Shown: piece after piece, positions 1 to 5,926 of the stretch
Layout: each line of letters opens with the position of its first letter
How positions within the stretch are numbered: the first letter of the stretch is position 1
Assembly (NCBI GenBank): GCA_958405195.1
Contig: CATYDM010000063.1
Location: 1 to 6,749 of the forward strand
Direction of reading: 5' to 3'
Source of the DNA: an uncultured Collinsella sp.
GTDB taxonomy: Bacteria > Actinomycetota > Coriobacteriia > Coriobacteriales > Coriobacteriaceae
Length of the DNA stretch: 6,749 nucleotides
The notes under the pieces: model-generated
Told to the model about the DNA's origin: nothing
What the model saw: only the letters and a program-made list of their open reading frames with translations
Databases searched by the model: none
Program-made: the position numbers and the translations under genes

Positions 1-5
1 AGTCC

Positions 6-22
6 GGACCGCTTCACGGTCC
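6..22. repeat. Small perfect hairpin near left edge
   Basis: GGACCG (6-11) and CGGTCC (17-22) form a perfect 6-bp stem with a 5-base loop. Outer bases agt (1-3) and act (24-26) could pair around a small bulge. No T-tract follows on either strand, so it is not a good terminator. It lies in the 93 non-coding bases after the stop of the minus-strand gene and is cut close by the window edge, so its full extent is unknown. Confidence 0.4.
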
Positions 23-55
23 AACTTTCTGTCCGCACCCCCAAACAGGAACTAT

Positions 56-83
56 CTCACCGCAACTGCGTTGAGCGTTTTTT
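56..83 (+). terminator. Candidate rho-independent terminator (+ strand)
   Basis: CTCA-C-CGC (56-63) pairs with GCG-T-TGAG (68-75) with one C/T mismatch around a 4-base loop. After cg, six T residues follow (78-83). This geometry suits a terminator for a plus-strand gene ending left of the window. Read on the minus strand, the hairpin follows the stop of the coiled-coil gene but has no T-run after it. The stem is short and imperfect. The same bases form a diverged copy of a motif seen at 6300-6316, so it may be part of a repeat instead. Confidence 0.4.
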
Positions 84-93
84 GGCAGCTGGT

Positions 94-1857
94 TTACTTG
101 CTCGCGAACAGCCAGACTAGGATGATCACCAGGATTGCGGCGACGATGCAGACGATGGCGCCGGTGAATTTGATGCGTGAGTCGCGGGTACGCTCGCGCA
201 CCGCGTCCTCGGTGGCCTCGAGCTGGGTAACCTCTCGCTCGGTCTCGGCGTGTTCGGCTTTGTCTCGGGCCAAGGATCCTGCAAGCGACTCAGTGATCTC
301 TGGGTGGTCGTGTACCTCGGTCGCCTGTTCGATGATCGACTGCGCATGTGCGGCATCTGCTTGGGCGTTAGCGATGCTCTGCTCTTGGTCGCGGCGTGCC
401 TTGTCCTCGGCGGCGATCTTCTCGCGCAGTTCGCGCTGGCGCGTTGCGGCGGCGGTTTTTGCGGTCTGCAGCTCGTCGCGCGCGGCATCGGCCTCTGCCG
501 TCACGGCCTGATGGGCTCGCTTGGCGTCGGCGATGGGGGCTTGCGCCTGCTCGACGGCCTGCTCGGCTGCGGCAAGCGAGTGCTCAAGGTCGGCGGTGAT
601 GCGCGGGACATCTTCTTCGGCTTTACGCAGGGCATCTGCCGTGTCGGAGATCTGCATCGAGAGCTCGCTGGTGCGCACCGTATAGTTGGCGGGATTTGCC
701 GAGGGATTGCGTTGCAGCTCGGCATACTCATGACGCAGCGTCTCGAGCTGGGCGCGCGTGGCGTCGACGGTTTGTTGTGCGGCCGCAATGCCGGCGTCTC
801 GCTCGGCCTTCACCTTGTCGCGGATGCGCTTGGAATCCTCAAGACGTCGAACGAGGCGGTTGCCGGTCTCGCGCGAGCTCGCCTCGCGGGCCTCCACGGC
901 GTCGAACGCGGCCTTCAGGCGGAGCTCAGTCGCGTCATCCTCTGTCTTCATTTGTTCGAGCTGACCATTGAGCTCTGTCGCTTTGGAGGCGTGGGCATCA
1001 CGGTCAATCTCGGCGGCCGCTGCAGTCTTTTGGGCTGTGGCAATCGCCTGGCGCTGGTCGGCGACGATCTGGTCGTAGCGGCCTGCGATATCCTGGCGCG
1101 TCTCGAGTTCCTCGGCCTGATCGGCAATGCGCTGCTCAAGTTCGGCCAGGTGGGCGCGGGCATCGGCAAGTGCCTTTTTCGCGGCATTCATCTCGCGCAT
1201 GGCCGAGGCGCCCTGGGCGATAAAGGTGCCCACGGCGTTCGCAGTGTTCGAGACAGCGGTCCCCAGATCGCGGCTCGCGGCGGGGGAGTGCAGGGCGGTC
1301 GGGCGAGCGGTGTCGGCAGCGTCCGCATCGGCAGCCTGCGGCGCGGCGATATTGCCGGTACCGCCCTCGACCACAGAAAAGCCTGCTGCGTGCGGGTCGA
1401 CCGCATCGGCGCCAATCGTGGGATGCTCGAGCTGCAGAAACGAGGGCATGGTGCTGCCCTGGTCGGCAACCGGAGTCTCGCCGGGTACAAAGGTCGAGGC
1501 CGCCTCGGCAGCCTCCTCTTCCTCGGCGTCAACGTCAGCGTCGGCCACGGCGTCTTTCATCGCTTTGACGGCATCCATCATGGAGTCCATGACGGCGTCG
1601 AGCTCTTCTTCCGAAGACACCTCGATAGGGCCCGCAGCTTGCGGAGCGGCATCCTGTACGGGGTCGTCGTCCTGAGCGGGCGCATCGTCGTTTTGCTCGC
1701 CTGCATCTTCGGCGCCAGGGGTTTCCGCCGTAGCGCTTTCGTCCAAGATGGGGTCGTCGAGGTCAATATCATCGCAGGTCACAGCATCAGCATCTGCGGT
1801 GACGTCTGCGGAATCATCAATATGCTGTTGAGTCTGGGGGTCCAGCTCGTCTGTCAT
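94..1857 (-). CDS. Tail-anchored acidic coiled-coil protein, function unknown
   Basis: I do not recognise this 587-residue protein. Residues 1 to about 215 are low in complexity and rich in Asp, Glu and Ala, probably disordered. From about M220 to residue 556 the sequence is Ala/Glu/Gln/Arg/Lys-rich with heptad-like spacing, so a long coiled coil, broken by a proline/asparagine patch around N384-N391. Residues 564-584 are a single hydrophobic segment, preceded by Arg/Lys and followed by only three residues, so the protein is probably tail-anchored with the coiled coil in the cytoplasm. The start at 1857 is chosen because GAGGAG lies 9 bases before it. In-frame ATGs at 1887 and 1989 exist, but the one at 1887 has no spaced ribosome site and the added residues look unlike the acidic start. 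It is divergent from the SDR gene. A structural or envelope-associated role is possible but only a guess. Confidence 0.8.
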   Translation of the reverse strand: MTDELDPQTQQHIDDSADVTADADAVTCDDIDLDDPILDESATAETPGAEDAGEQNDDAPAQDDDPVQDAAPQAAGPIEVSSEEELDAVMDSMMDAVKAMKDAVADADVDAEEEEAAEAASTFVPGETPVADQGSTMPSFLQLEHPTIGADAVDPHAAGFSVVEGGTGNIAAPQAADADAADTARPTALHSPAASRDLGTAVSNTANAVGTFIAQGASAMREMNAAKKALADARAHLAELEQRIADQAEELETRQDIAGRYDQIVADQRQAIATAQKTAAAAEIDRDAHASKATELNGQLEQMKTEDDATELRLKAAFDAVEAREASSRETGNRLVRRLEDSKRIRDKVKAERDAGIAAAQQTVDATRAQLETLRHEYAELQRNPSANPANYTVRTSELSMQISDTADALRKAEEDVPRITADLEHSLAAAEQAVEQAQAPIADAKRAHQAVTAEADAARDELQTAKTAAATRQRELREKIAAEDKARRDQEQSIANAQADAAHAQSIIEQATEVHDHPEITESLAGSLARDKAEHAETEREVTQLEATEDAVRERTRDSRIKFTGAIVCIVAAILVIILVWLFASK

Positions 1858-2151
1858 AGGTATGTGCTCCTCATCGTTGTTTGTCATCCTATGATAAAGT
1901 CTCGCGCCGACTTCCCGCGCGCCGCAGCAAAGTTTCAAAACGTGTTCGATGGCTCGCGTCGATAGCAAAAACTCGGCCACTCTATCCAATTTTTACTTGA
2001 CATTCCCTTCGCCGAAAGACGTTGCGCCGTTCGCCTGCCATGGGCTTTATTTTTCACTTGAACCCGTTAAAGTTGCATTTCAGCTTTTGGCGCGTTTATT
2101 TGGATGCGCGCAGTCGGCGGGTGCGCCCGTCGCGATTTGAAAGGACTTTAT
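1858..2151. other. Divergent intergenic region, no convincing promoter
   Basis: This 294-base gap separates the divergent coiled-coil and SDR genes and must hold both promoters. On the plus strand there is a perfect TTGACA at 1997-2002, but no -10 hexamer 16-18 bases downstream. A weak alternative is TTGCAT (2073-2078) with TTATTT at 2096-2101, a 17-base spacing. On the minus strand TATCAT (complement of 1891-1896) resembles a -10, without a matching -35. The region is more AT-rich than the genes around it. I see no operator-like palindrome or riboswitch-like fold. Confidence 0.4.
1867..1872 (-). promoter_or_regulatory. Ribosome binding site fixing the coiled-coil gene start
   Basis: On the minus strand GAGGAG lies 9 bases before the ATG at 1857. 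It favours this start over the in-frame ATG at 1887, where AGG directly abuts the start codon with no spacer. Confidence 0.7.
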
Positions 2152-2952
2152 ATGGGACTTTTCACTGGTAAGACCGTGATCGTCACCGGCGGCGGCAAGG
2201 CCACGCTTAAGGACGGCTCCGCTGGCTCCATCGGTTACGGCATCGATATCGCTTTTGCCAAGGAGGGCGCGAACCTCGTTATCACCGGCCGCAACGTCGC
2301 CAAGCTCGAGGCCGCCAAGGAGTCCCTCGAGGCTGAGTACGGTGTCAAGGTTCTGCCTGTTCAGGCCGATGTTTCGGCTGGTCAGGACAACGAGGCTGTC
2401 GTCCAGAACGTTATCGACAAGGCCATTGAGGAGTTCGGCCGCATCGACGCCGTCGTCAACAACGCTCAGGCCAGCGCTTCGGGCGTGACCATTGCCGACC
2501 ACACCATGGATCAGTTTAACCTGGCCATTTACTCTGGCCTGTATGCCACCTACCTGTACATGCAGAAGGCCTATCCGCACCTGAAGGAGACCAAGGGCTC
2601 CGTGGTCAACTTTGCTTCGGGCGCCGGCCTGTTTGGCAACTATGGCCAGTGCAGCTATGCTGCCGCCAAGGAGGGCATCCGCGGCCTGACTCGCGTCGCC
2701 GCCAACGAGTGGGGCAAGGACGGCATCAATGTCAACATCGTGTGCCCGCTTGCTTGGACTGCTGCGCTCGAAAACTTCCAGGATGCCTATCCCGAGGCGT
2801 TCAAGGCCAACGTTCACATGCCGCCGGCGGGCCATTACGGCGACGTCGAGAAGGAGATCGGCCGCGTGGTCGTTCAGCTCTGCGGCCCCGACTTTAAGTA
2901 CATGAACGGCGAGACTGTCACCCTTGAGGGTGGCATGGGCCAGCGGCCGTAG
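2152..2952 (+). CDS. SDR oxidoreductase, probable NADP-dependent 12-alpha-hydroxysteroid dehydrogenase
   Basis: This 266-residue protein is a classical short-chain dehydrogenase/reductase. Visible parts are the glycine-rich cofactor loop T12-G13-G14-G15 to S26-I27-G28, R47 after the second strand (TGRN, usual for NADP(H) preference), D73-V74, N103-N104-A105-Q106 in place of NNAG, and the catalytic S156, Y169 and K173. From memory, stretches such as NAQASASG, SGLYAT, NFASGAGLFGN, GQCSYAAAKEGIRGL and the C-terminal LEGGMGQRP closely match clostridial and Eggerthella 12-alpha-hydroxysteroid dehydrogenases, which reversibly oxidise the C12 hydroxyl of cholate-type bile acids to 12-oxo forms. The cofactor loop carries about seven extra residues (around 18-24) compared with the clostridial enzyme I recall. 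The start is at 2152 because AAAGGA (2140-2145) sits 6 bases before it; the longer frame from 2104 has no such site. A terminator follows, so it is probably monocistronic. SDR fold is certain; the steroid substrate is inferred. Confidence 0.85.
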   Translation: MGLFTGKTVIVTGGGKATLKDGSAGSIGYGIDIAFAKEGANLVITGRNVAKLEAAKESLEAEYGVKVLPVQADVSAGQDNEAVVQNVIDKAIEEFGRIDAVVNNAQASASGVTIADHTMDQFNLAIYSGLYATYLYMQKAYPHLKETKGSVVNFASGAGLFGNYGQCSYAAAKEGIRGLTRVAANEWGKDGINVNIVCPLAWTAALENFQDAYPEAFKANVHMPPAGHYGDVEKEIGRVVVQLCGPDFKYMNGETVTLEGGMGQRP

Positions 2953-2954
2953 GG

Positions 2955-2982
2955 GTTACGCGGTTTTACCAAACCGCGTAAC
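2955..2982. repeat. Perfect 12-bp hairpin after the SDR stop
   Basis: GTTACGCGGTTT (2955-2966) and AAACCGCGTAAC (2971-2982) pair perfectly around a 4-base loop, starting two bases after the SDR stop codon. No T-tract follows on the plus strand. It may protect the transcript 3' end, act as a first pausing hairpin before the terminator at 3025, or be a repeat unit. Confidence 0.65.
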
Positions 2983-2996
2983 GGCTCGACGCTGCG

Positions 2997-3094
2997 CGGT
3001 CACCAGGGCGACAACTTGTCATTCAAAGAGGGCGGCATGACCAGAAGGTCTATGCCGCCCTCTTTTCATGCCAATTTGTTCGCCCTGGCGACCG
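2997..3094. repeat. Large nested inverted repeat around the SDR terminator
   Basis: The outer arm CGGTCACCAGGGCGACAA (2997-3014) is complementary to 3076-3094 apart from one mismatch and one extra base. The arms enclose the terminator hairpin at 3025-3066, so about 98 bases can fold as one long cruciform or stem. An ordinary terminator does not need these outer arms. It could be a small non-autonomous palindromic element or an extended 3' stem. Confidence 0.6.
3025..3066 (+). terminator. Rho-independent terminator after the SDR gene
   Basis: AAAGAGGGCGGCAT-GACC (3025-3042) pairs with GGTC-(t)-ATGCCGCCCTCTTT (3047-3065), an 18-bp stem with one bulged T and an AGAA loop, ending in TTTT. The A-rich 5' side and T-rich 3' side would let it act in both directions. 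It lies 73 bases past the SDR stop codon. Confidence 0.85.
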
Positions 3095-3156
3095 CTCGCT
3101 GACGTTGCTAGAACATCGGCGTTGCCTCGGCTGTTGGAGATGATTCCAGATATAGT

Positions 3157-3321
3157 CGTTGGGGACGTTCTTAAATGACTAGTCGAAAGGGACACTCTTG
3201 CCGACACCTGGGGACAGTCCCTGAGTGCCAGCAGATTGGAAATGATCCGTTGGGGACGGAGGAAAACGGATCATTTTTATCCTGGTGCATTGGTGCAGGG
3301 GGCAGGTTTCCTTTGCACCAG
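3157..3321. repeat. REP-like cluster of palindromes and G-rich repeats
   Basis: This stretch has no credible gene. It holds two exact copies of CGTTGGGGACG (3157-3167 and 3248-3258) and a third TGGGGAC (3209-3215). It also has several palindromes: GACTAGTC (3177-3184); AGGGAC/GTCCCT (3188-3193, 3217-3222), the right half also forming GGGAC-A-GTCCC; a perfect 12-bp hairpin AAATGATCCGTT/AACGGATCATTT (3240-3251, 3265-3276) with T's after it; and CTGGTGCA/TGCACCAG (3282-3289, 3314-3321). The layout resembles extragenic palindromes mobilised by REP-associated tyrosine (Y1) transposases. Copy number elsewhere in the genome cannot be seen here. The 3240 hairpin ends in TTTTT and might also terminate transcription. 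Confidence 0.55.
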
Positions 3322-3356
3322 TTTCTGTCGAGTCGGTGCTTCTTGCGGGTTGCCCG

Positions 3357-3390
3357 TATAATGGTTTGCGTATGAACCGCAACCAAGGAG
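3357..3390 (+). promoter_or_regulatory. tgt promoter -10 element and ribosome binding site
   Basis: A perfect TATAAT lies at 3357-3362, with no good -35 hexamer at 16-18 bases upstream. AAGGAG at 3385-3390 is 9 bases before the ATG at 3400. Transcription would start near 3369, giving a leader of about 30 bases, too short for a typical preQ1 riboswitch plus expression platform. Confidence 0.65.
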
Positions 3391-3399
3391 TTCCAGTTT

Positions 3400-4539
3400 A
3401 TGGACCAGAGCCTTTTTAAATTCGACCTGATCGCCGAGGATCCGACGACGCATGCGCGTGCCGGCGTGCTGCACACCCCACATGGCGACATCGAGACGCC
3501 GATCTTCATGCCCGTGGGCACCAAGGCAAACGTCAAGGGCATTCCTACCGAGACCGTTAAACAGCTCGGCGCCCAGATCGTGCTTGCCAATACCTATCAC
3601 CTGTCCATGCGTCCCGGCGAGGACACCATCGCCGAGCTGGGCGGGCTGCACAAGTTTATGAACTGGCATGGCCCCATTCTTACCGACTCGGGCGGCTTCC
3701 AGGTGTTCAGCCACAACGACGCCGTCAAGCTCACCGACGAGGGCGTGCGCTTTATCGTCAACGACTACGACGGCCGCCATGTGTTCTGGACGCCCGAGGA
3801 CAACATGGAAATCGCCATGAAGCTCGGTTCCGACATCTGCATGCAGCTCGACCAATGCCCGGGCTATCCCGCCACGCGCGCCTACGTTGAGCGCGCCGTT
3901 GAGCTGTCGAGCATGTGGGCCGAGCGCTGCTATAAGGCGCATACCCGCGACGACCAGGCGCTCTTTGGCATTGTTCAGGGCGGCATGCACCTAGATCTGC
4001 GCCTGCGCTCGCTGCGCCATCTGGAGGAGTGCGGCGACTTCCCCGGTTACGGCATCGGCGGCTACTCGGTGGGCGAGGACCACGAGACCATGTTCGAGAC
4101 CCTGGCACCACTCGTAAGCGAGTACATGCCCAAGCACAAGCCGCGCTACCTGATGGGCGTCGGCAACCCCACCACCCTCGTGCGCGGTGTGGGCGTGGGC
4201 ATCGACATGTTCGACTGCGTGCTGCCGACGCGCACGGGACGCATGGGTACGGCGTTCTCCAGCGAGGGTCGCCTCAACTTCCGCAACGCCCGCTTTGCGC
4301 ACGACGATGGCCCCATCGATCCCACCTGCACCTGCCCGGTGTGCACGGGCGGCTACAGCCGCGCGCTCATCCGCCACATGGTCACGCAGAAGGAGATGCT
4401 CGGCGGCATTTTGCTGTCGATGCACAACATCTACTACTTGCTCAACCTTATGCAGCGTGCTCGCCAGGCCATTATCGAGGGCCGTTACGGTGCGTTCGTG
4501 AGCGACTGGATGAACAGCCCTGCGGCGGTGGATTACTAA
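3400..4539 (+). CDS. tgt: tRNA-guanine transglycosylase
   Basis: This enzyme exchanges guanine-34 in the anticodon of tRNAs for Asp, Asn, His and Tyr with preQ1, a late step of queuosine formation in the cytoplasm. The 379 residues match the usual bacterial length. Visible landmarks are TPIFMPVGTKANVKG near residue 33, NTYHL, the catalytic D96 in TDSGGFQ, the base-recognition D151, Q193 in VQGG, the nucleophile D272 in GIDMFDCVLPTR, and the zinc ligands C310, C312, C315 and H342. The substrate loop reads GIGGYSVGE (218-226), where many bacterial enzymes have GGLAVGE; D151 is followed by Gln where Glu is common. These may be lineage differences. It has its own promoter and no queA or queuosine transporter beside it, so queuosine genes must lie elsewhere. 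The start is supported by AAGGAG 9 bases upstream. Confidence 0.97.
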   Translation: MDQSLFKFDLIAEDPTTHARAGVLHTPHGDIETPIFMPVGTKANVKGIPTETVKQLGAQIVLANTYHLSMRPGEDTIAELGGLHKFMNWHGPILTDSGGFQVFSHNDAVKLTDEGVRFIVNDYDGRHVFWTPEDNMEIAMKLGSDICMQLDQCPGYPATRAYVERAVELSSMWAERCYKAHTRDDQALFGIVQGGMHLDLRLRSLRHLEECGDFPGYGIGGYSVGEDHETMFETLAPLVSEYMPKHKPRYLMGVGNPTTLVRGVGVGIDMFDCVLPTRTGRMGTAFSSEGRLNFRNARFAHDDGPIDPTCTCPVCTGGYSRALIRHMVTQKEMLGGILLSMHNIYYLLNLMQRARQAIIEGRYGAFVSDWMNSPAAVDY

Positions 4540-4688
4540 GTGCGGCGCGGGCGCTTGCAGAGCGCGGGCAACGGCAAGGGGCGAGCGCCGGCCGGTCATC
4601 ACGTTCGCTAACACCGTGTGCACAACCGCTGACCGATAGCTTGCAAGCACTTGATACATCATGGGTACCATACCGAATAGTTGATGTT

Positions 4689-4738
4689 CGGGCGGGTGTT
4701 TGGCGCATGGCGTCGACCCCGCCCGTTTTTCTTTTTCT
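4689..4738 (+). terminator. Terminator hairpin just before the LOG gene, possible attenuator
   Basis: CGGGCGGG (4689-4696) pairs with CCCGCCCG (4718-4725) and is followed by TTTTTCTTTTT. It lies 150 bases after the tgt stop and only 27 bases before the LOG start codon, with the ribosome binding site at 4743-4747. No promoter fits between it and the LOG gene. It may simply end tgt, but then the LOG transcript would have to read through it. The rest of the tgt-LOG gap (4540-4688) holds GCTTGCAAGC (4639-4648), a possible TTGCAA/TACCAT promoter with a long 19-base spacer (4641-4671), and no gene. Confidence 0.75.
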
Positions 4739-4752
4739 CGATAGGAGCACCC

Positions 4753-5511
4753 ATGATTAAGAATGAGAACGTCGAGGGCGAGCCTGCCTACGACGAGACG
4801 TACCGCCGCGGCCCCGTGGTCATGCGCGGCCCCATGATTCCTAAGGACAACACCTACGCCAACCTGCTGGCGCCCGAAGAATCGACCGACTGGCTGCATG
4901 CCGATCCGTGGCGCGTACTGCGCATTCAGGCCGAGTTTGTCGATGGCTTCGGCGCACTTGCCGAGCTCGGGCCTGCGGTGACCATCTTCGGTAGCGCCCG
5001 CACGCCCAAGACCGATCCGCTCTACAAGGCGGCGCGCACGGTCGGTCGCAAGATTGCCCAACGCGGCGTGGCGGTTATCACCGGTGGCGGCCCCGGCATC
5101 ATGGAGGCGGCCAACAGGGGAGCGGCGAGCGCCAACGGCAAGTCGGTCGGCCTGGGTATCGAGCTTCCGCACGAGCAGGGGCTCAATAAATACGTGAACC
5201 TCGGCATGGACTTCCGTTACTTCTTTGTGCGCAAGACCATGTTCGTCAAATACAGCTCGGGCGCCATCGTGTTTCCCGGCGGGTTTGGCACGCTCGACGA
5301 GATGTTCGAGGTGCTCACGCTGGTGCAGACGCACAAGGTCAAGCGCATGCCGCTCGTGCTGGTGGGCAGCGAGTACTGGCAGGGCCTATTCGACTGGCTC
5401 AACGGTCCGGTGATGGGCGCCGGCATGATCAGCCCGCTCGATCCGGATCTGGTACACATTACCGACGACCTCAACGAGGCCGTCGACATCGCCCTGAGCG
5501 GGCTGATGTAG
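4753..5511 (+). CDS. LOG-family nucleotide phosphoribohydrolase (TIGR00730 type)
   Basis: This 252-residue protein belongs to the LONELY GUY/lysine-decarboxylase-like Rossmann family. Its members cleave the N-glycosidic bond of nucleoside 5'-monophosphates, giving a free base and ribose 5-phosphate; in plants the substrates are cytokinin ribotides. Diagnostic motifs are G111-G112-G113-P114-G115-I-M-E-A, the R160-K161 pair (like the ERK segment) and P175-G176-G177-F-G179-T180-L-D-E183, which forms the active site. About 70 residues come before the Rossmann core (TIFGSAR near residue 77), making it longer than the roughly 190-residue simple LOG proteins. Old annotations as lysine decarboxylase are wrong for this family. 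The start at 4753 has AGGAG (4743-4747) 5 bases upstream. The frame stays open back to ATG 4684 through the terminator hairpin, but no ribosome site precedes that codon. The bacterial substrate is unknown. Confidence 0.9.
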   Translation: MIKNENVEGEPAYDETYRRGPVVMRGPMIPKDNTYANLLAPEESTDWLHADPWRVLRIQAEFVDGFGALAELGPAVTIFGSARTPKTDPLYKAARTVGRKIAQRGVAVITGGGPGIMEAANRGAASANGKSVGLGIELPHEQGLNKYVNLGMDFRYFFVRKTMFVKYSSGAIVFPGGFGTLDEMFEVLTLVQTHKVKRMPLVLVGSEYWQGLFDWLNGPVMGAGMISPLDPDLVHITDDLNEAVDIALSGLM

Positions 5512-5541
5512 ATCAATCGTGTCCACGCGACATGAATACGC

Positions 5542-5577
5542 ATGGCAATCTGATGTTATTTAACATCAGATTGCCAT
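5542..5577. promoter_or_regulatory. Perfect 36-bp near-palindrome, probable toxin-antitoxin operator
   Basis: ATGGCAATCTGATGTTA (5542-5558) and its exact complement (5561-5577) flank two T's, giving 17-bp arms with a 2-base centre. It ends 10 bases before the TATACT -10 element (5588-5593) and covers the -35 zone of the antitoxin promoter. RelB/DinJ antitoxins are ribbon-helix-helix proteins that bind such palindromes, alone or with toxin, to repress their own operon. The weak -35 and the site's position suit autorepression. It might also terminate the LOG gene, which stops at 5511, but there is no proper T-tract and the loop is only two bases. Confidence 0.65.
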
Positions 5578-5587
5578 TTATATTGGG

Positions 5588-5618
5588 TATACTGGTGTAA
5601 AAGACGAGGGCGAGGAGG
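5588..5618 (+). promoter_or_regulatory. Antitoxin promoter -10 and ribosome binding site
   Basis: TATACT at 5588-5593 is a good -10 hexamer with no consensus -35 at 17 bases upstream, where the palindrome lies. GAGGAGG at 5612-5618 is 6 bases before the antitoxin ATG, a strong site that suits high antitoxin output. Confidence 0.55.
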
Positions 5619-5624
5619 TCGCAA

Positions 5625-5924
5625 ATGTCTACAGCAACAGTTAAGCCTACGACGGTTCGAATCGAAGAGGGGCTCAAGGAGCAGGCGACTGAGTTCTTGG
5701 ATTCGGTCGGCCTCAGCCTCAATTCCTATCTCAATCTTGCCGTTCGGCAGCTGGTAAATCAGCGAAAGATTCCTTTTGAGATTGTAGGAAGGGCGGAGGT
5801 GCCCAACGAGGCGACGAGGCGTGCCATGGTGATCGCCGAGGCTCATGAGTTGGGGATTTTGCCGGACGATAGCCCGTCATTCAATAACGCTGATGAGCTT
5901 ATGTCATTCCTCGATGAGGAATAG
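5625..5924 (+). CDS. RelB/DinJ family antitoxin
   Basis: This 99-residue protein neutralises the toxin encoded next to it and probably represses the operon. Its N-terminal half fits a ribbon-helix-helix DNA-binding fold: a strand at T9-I13 (TTVRI), helix 15-28 (EEGLKEQATEFLDS), the turn GLS (29-31) and helix 32-46, then the family-typical IPFEI at 49-53. The acidic, Ser/Asn-rich tail, about 80-99, ending in FLDEE, is the likely toxin-wrapping segment. The length suits the family (about 85-100). The start is backed by a strong GAGGAGG. Its last codons carry the GAGGA (5916-5920) that serves as ribosome site for the toxin, so the two are probably translationally coupled. The codon usage is less GC-biased than in the neighbours, which fits a horizontally acquired module. 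Confidence 0.9.
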   Translation: MSTATVKPTTVRIEEGLKEQATEFLDSVGLSLNSYLNLAVRQLVNQRKIPFEIVGRAEVPNEATRRAMVIAEAHELGILPDDSPSFNNADELMSFLDEE

Positions 5925-5926
5925 CG

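Noticed and set aside
250..1965. 571-codon open frame on the plus strand opposite the coiled-coil gene
   Set aside because: It has a cysteine/glycine/arginine-rich composition with no recognisable domain and no good ribosome site, and mirrors the codon bias of the minus-strand gene. The minus-strand product has an ordered layout (acidic head, coiled coil, membrane anchor) and a proper Shine-Dalgarno.
1858..1989. N-terminal extension of the coiled-coil protein to ATG 1989
   Set aside because: The 44 extra residues are basic and cysteine-containing, unlike the acidic start that follows, and GAGGAG is placed correctly only for ATG 1857.
1997..2002. Perfect TTGACA as the -35 of the SDR promoter
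   Set aside because: No -10-like hexamer occurs 16-18 bases downstream, and the site is about 150 bases before the start codon. It was kept only as a remark.
3157..3321. CRISPR array
   Set aside because: The repeated 11-mers are too short and too few, their spacing is irregular, and the repeats are embedded in different palindromes; no cas gene is present.
3175..3375. Small open frames in the SDR-tgt gap
   Set aside because: They run through palindromic repeats, lack ribosome binding sites and show no conserved features.
3120..3399. preQ1 riboswitch before tgt
   Set aside because: The TATAAT element leaves a leader of only about 30 bases, and I see no C-rich stem with an A-rich tail typical of preQ1 aptamers. 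The palindromes lie upstream of the likely transcription start.
4684..4752. LOG protein starting at ATG 4684
   Set aside because: No ribosome site precedes it and the added residues are encoded by the terminator stem and T-tract (Arg/Pro and Phe runs); AGGAG fits ATG 4753.
3991..5334. 447-codon minus-strand open frame across tgt and LOG
   Set aside because: It is antisense to two clearly recognisable genes and spans their terminator region; its His/Arg/Ala-rich composition is typical of a complement frame in GC-rich DNA.
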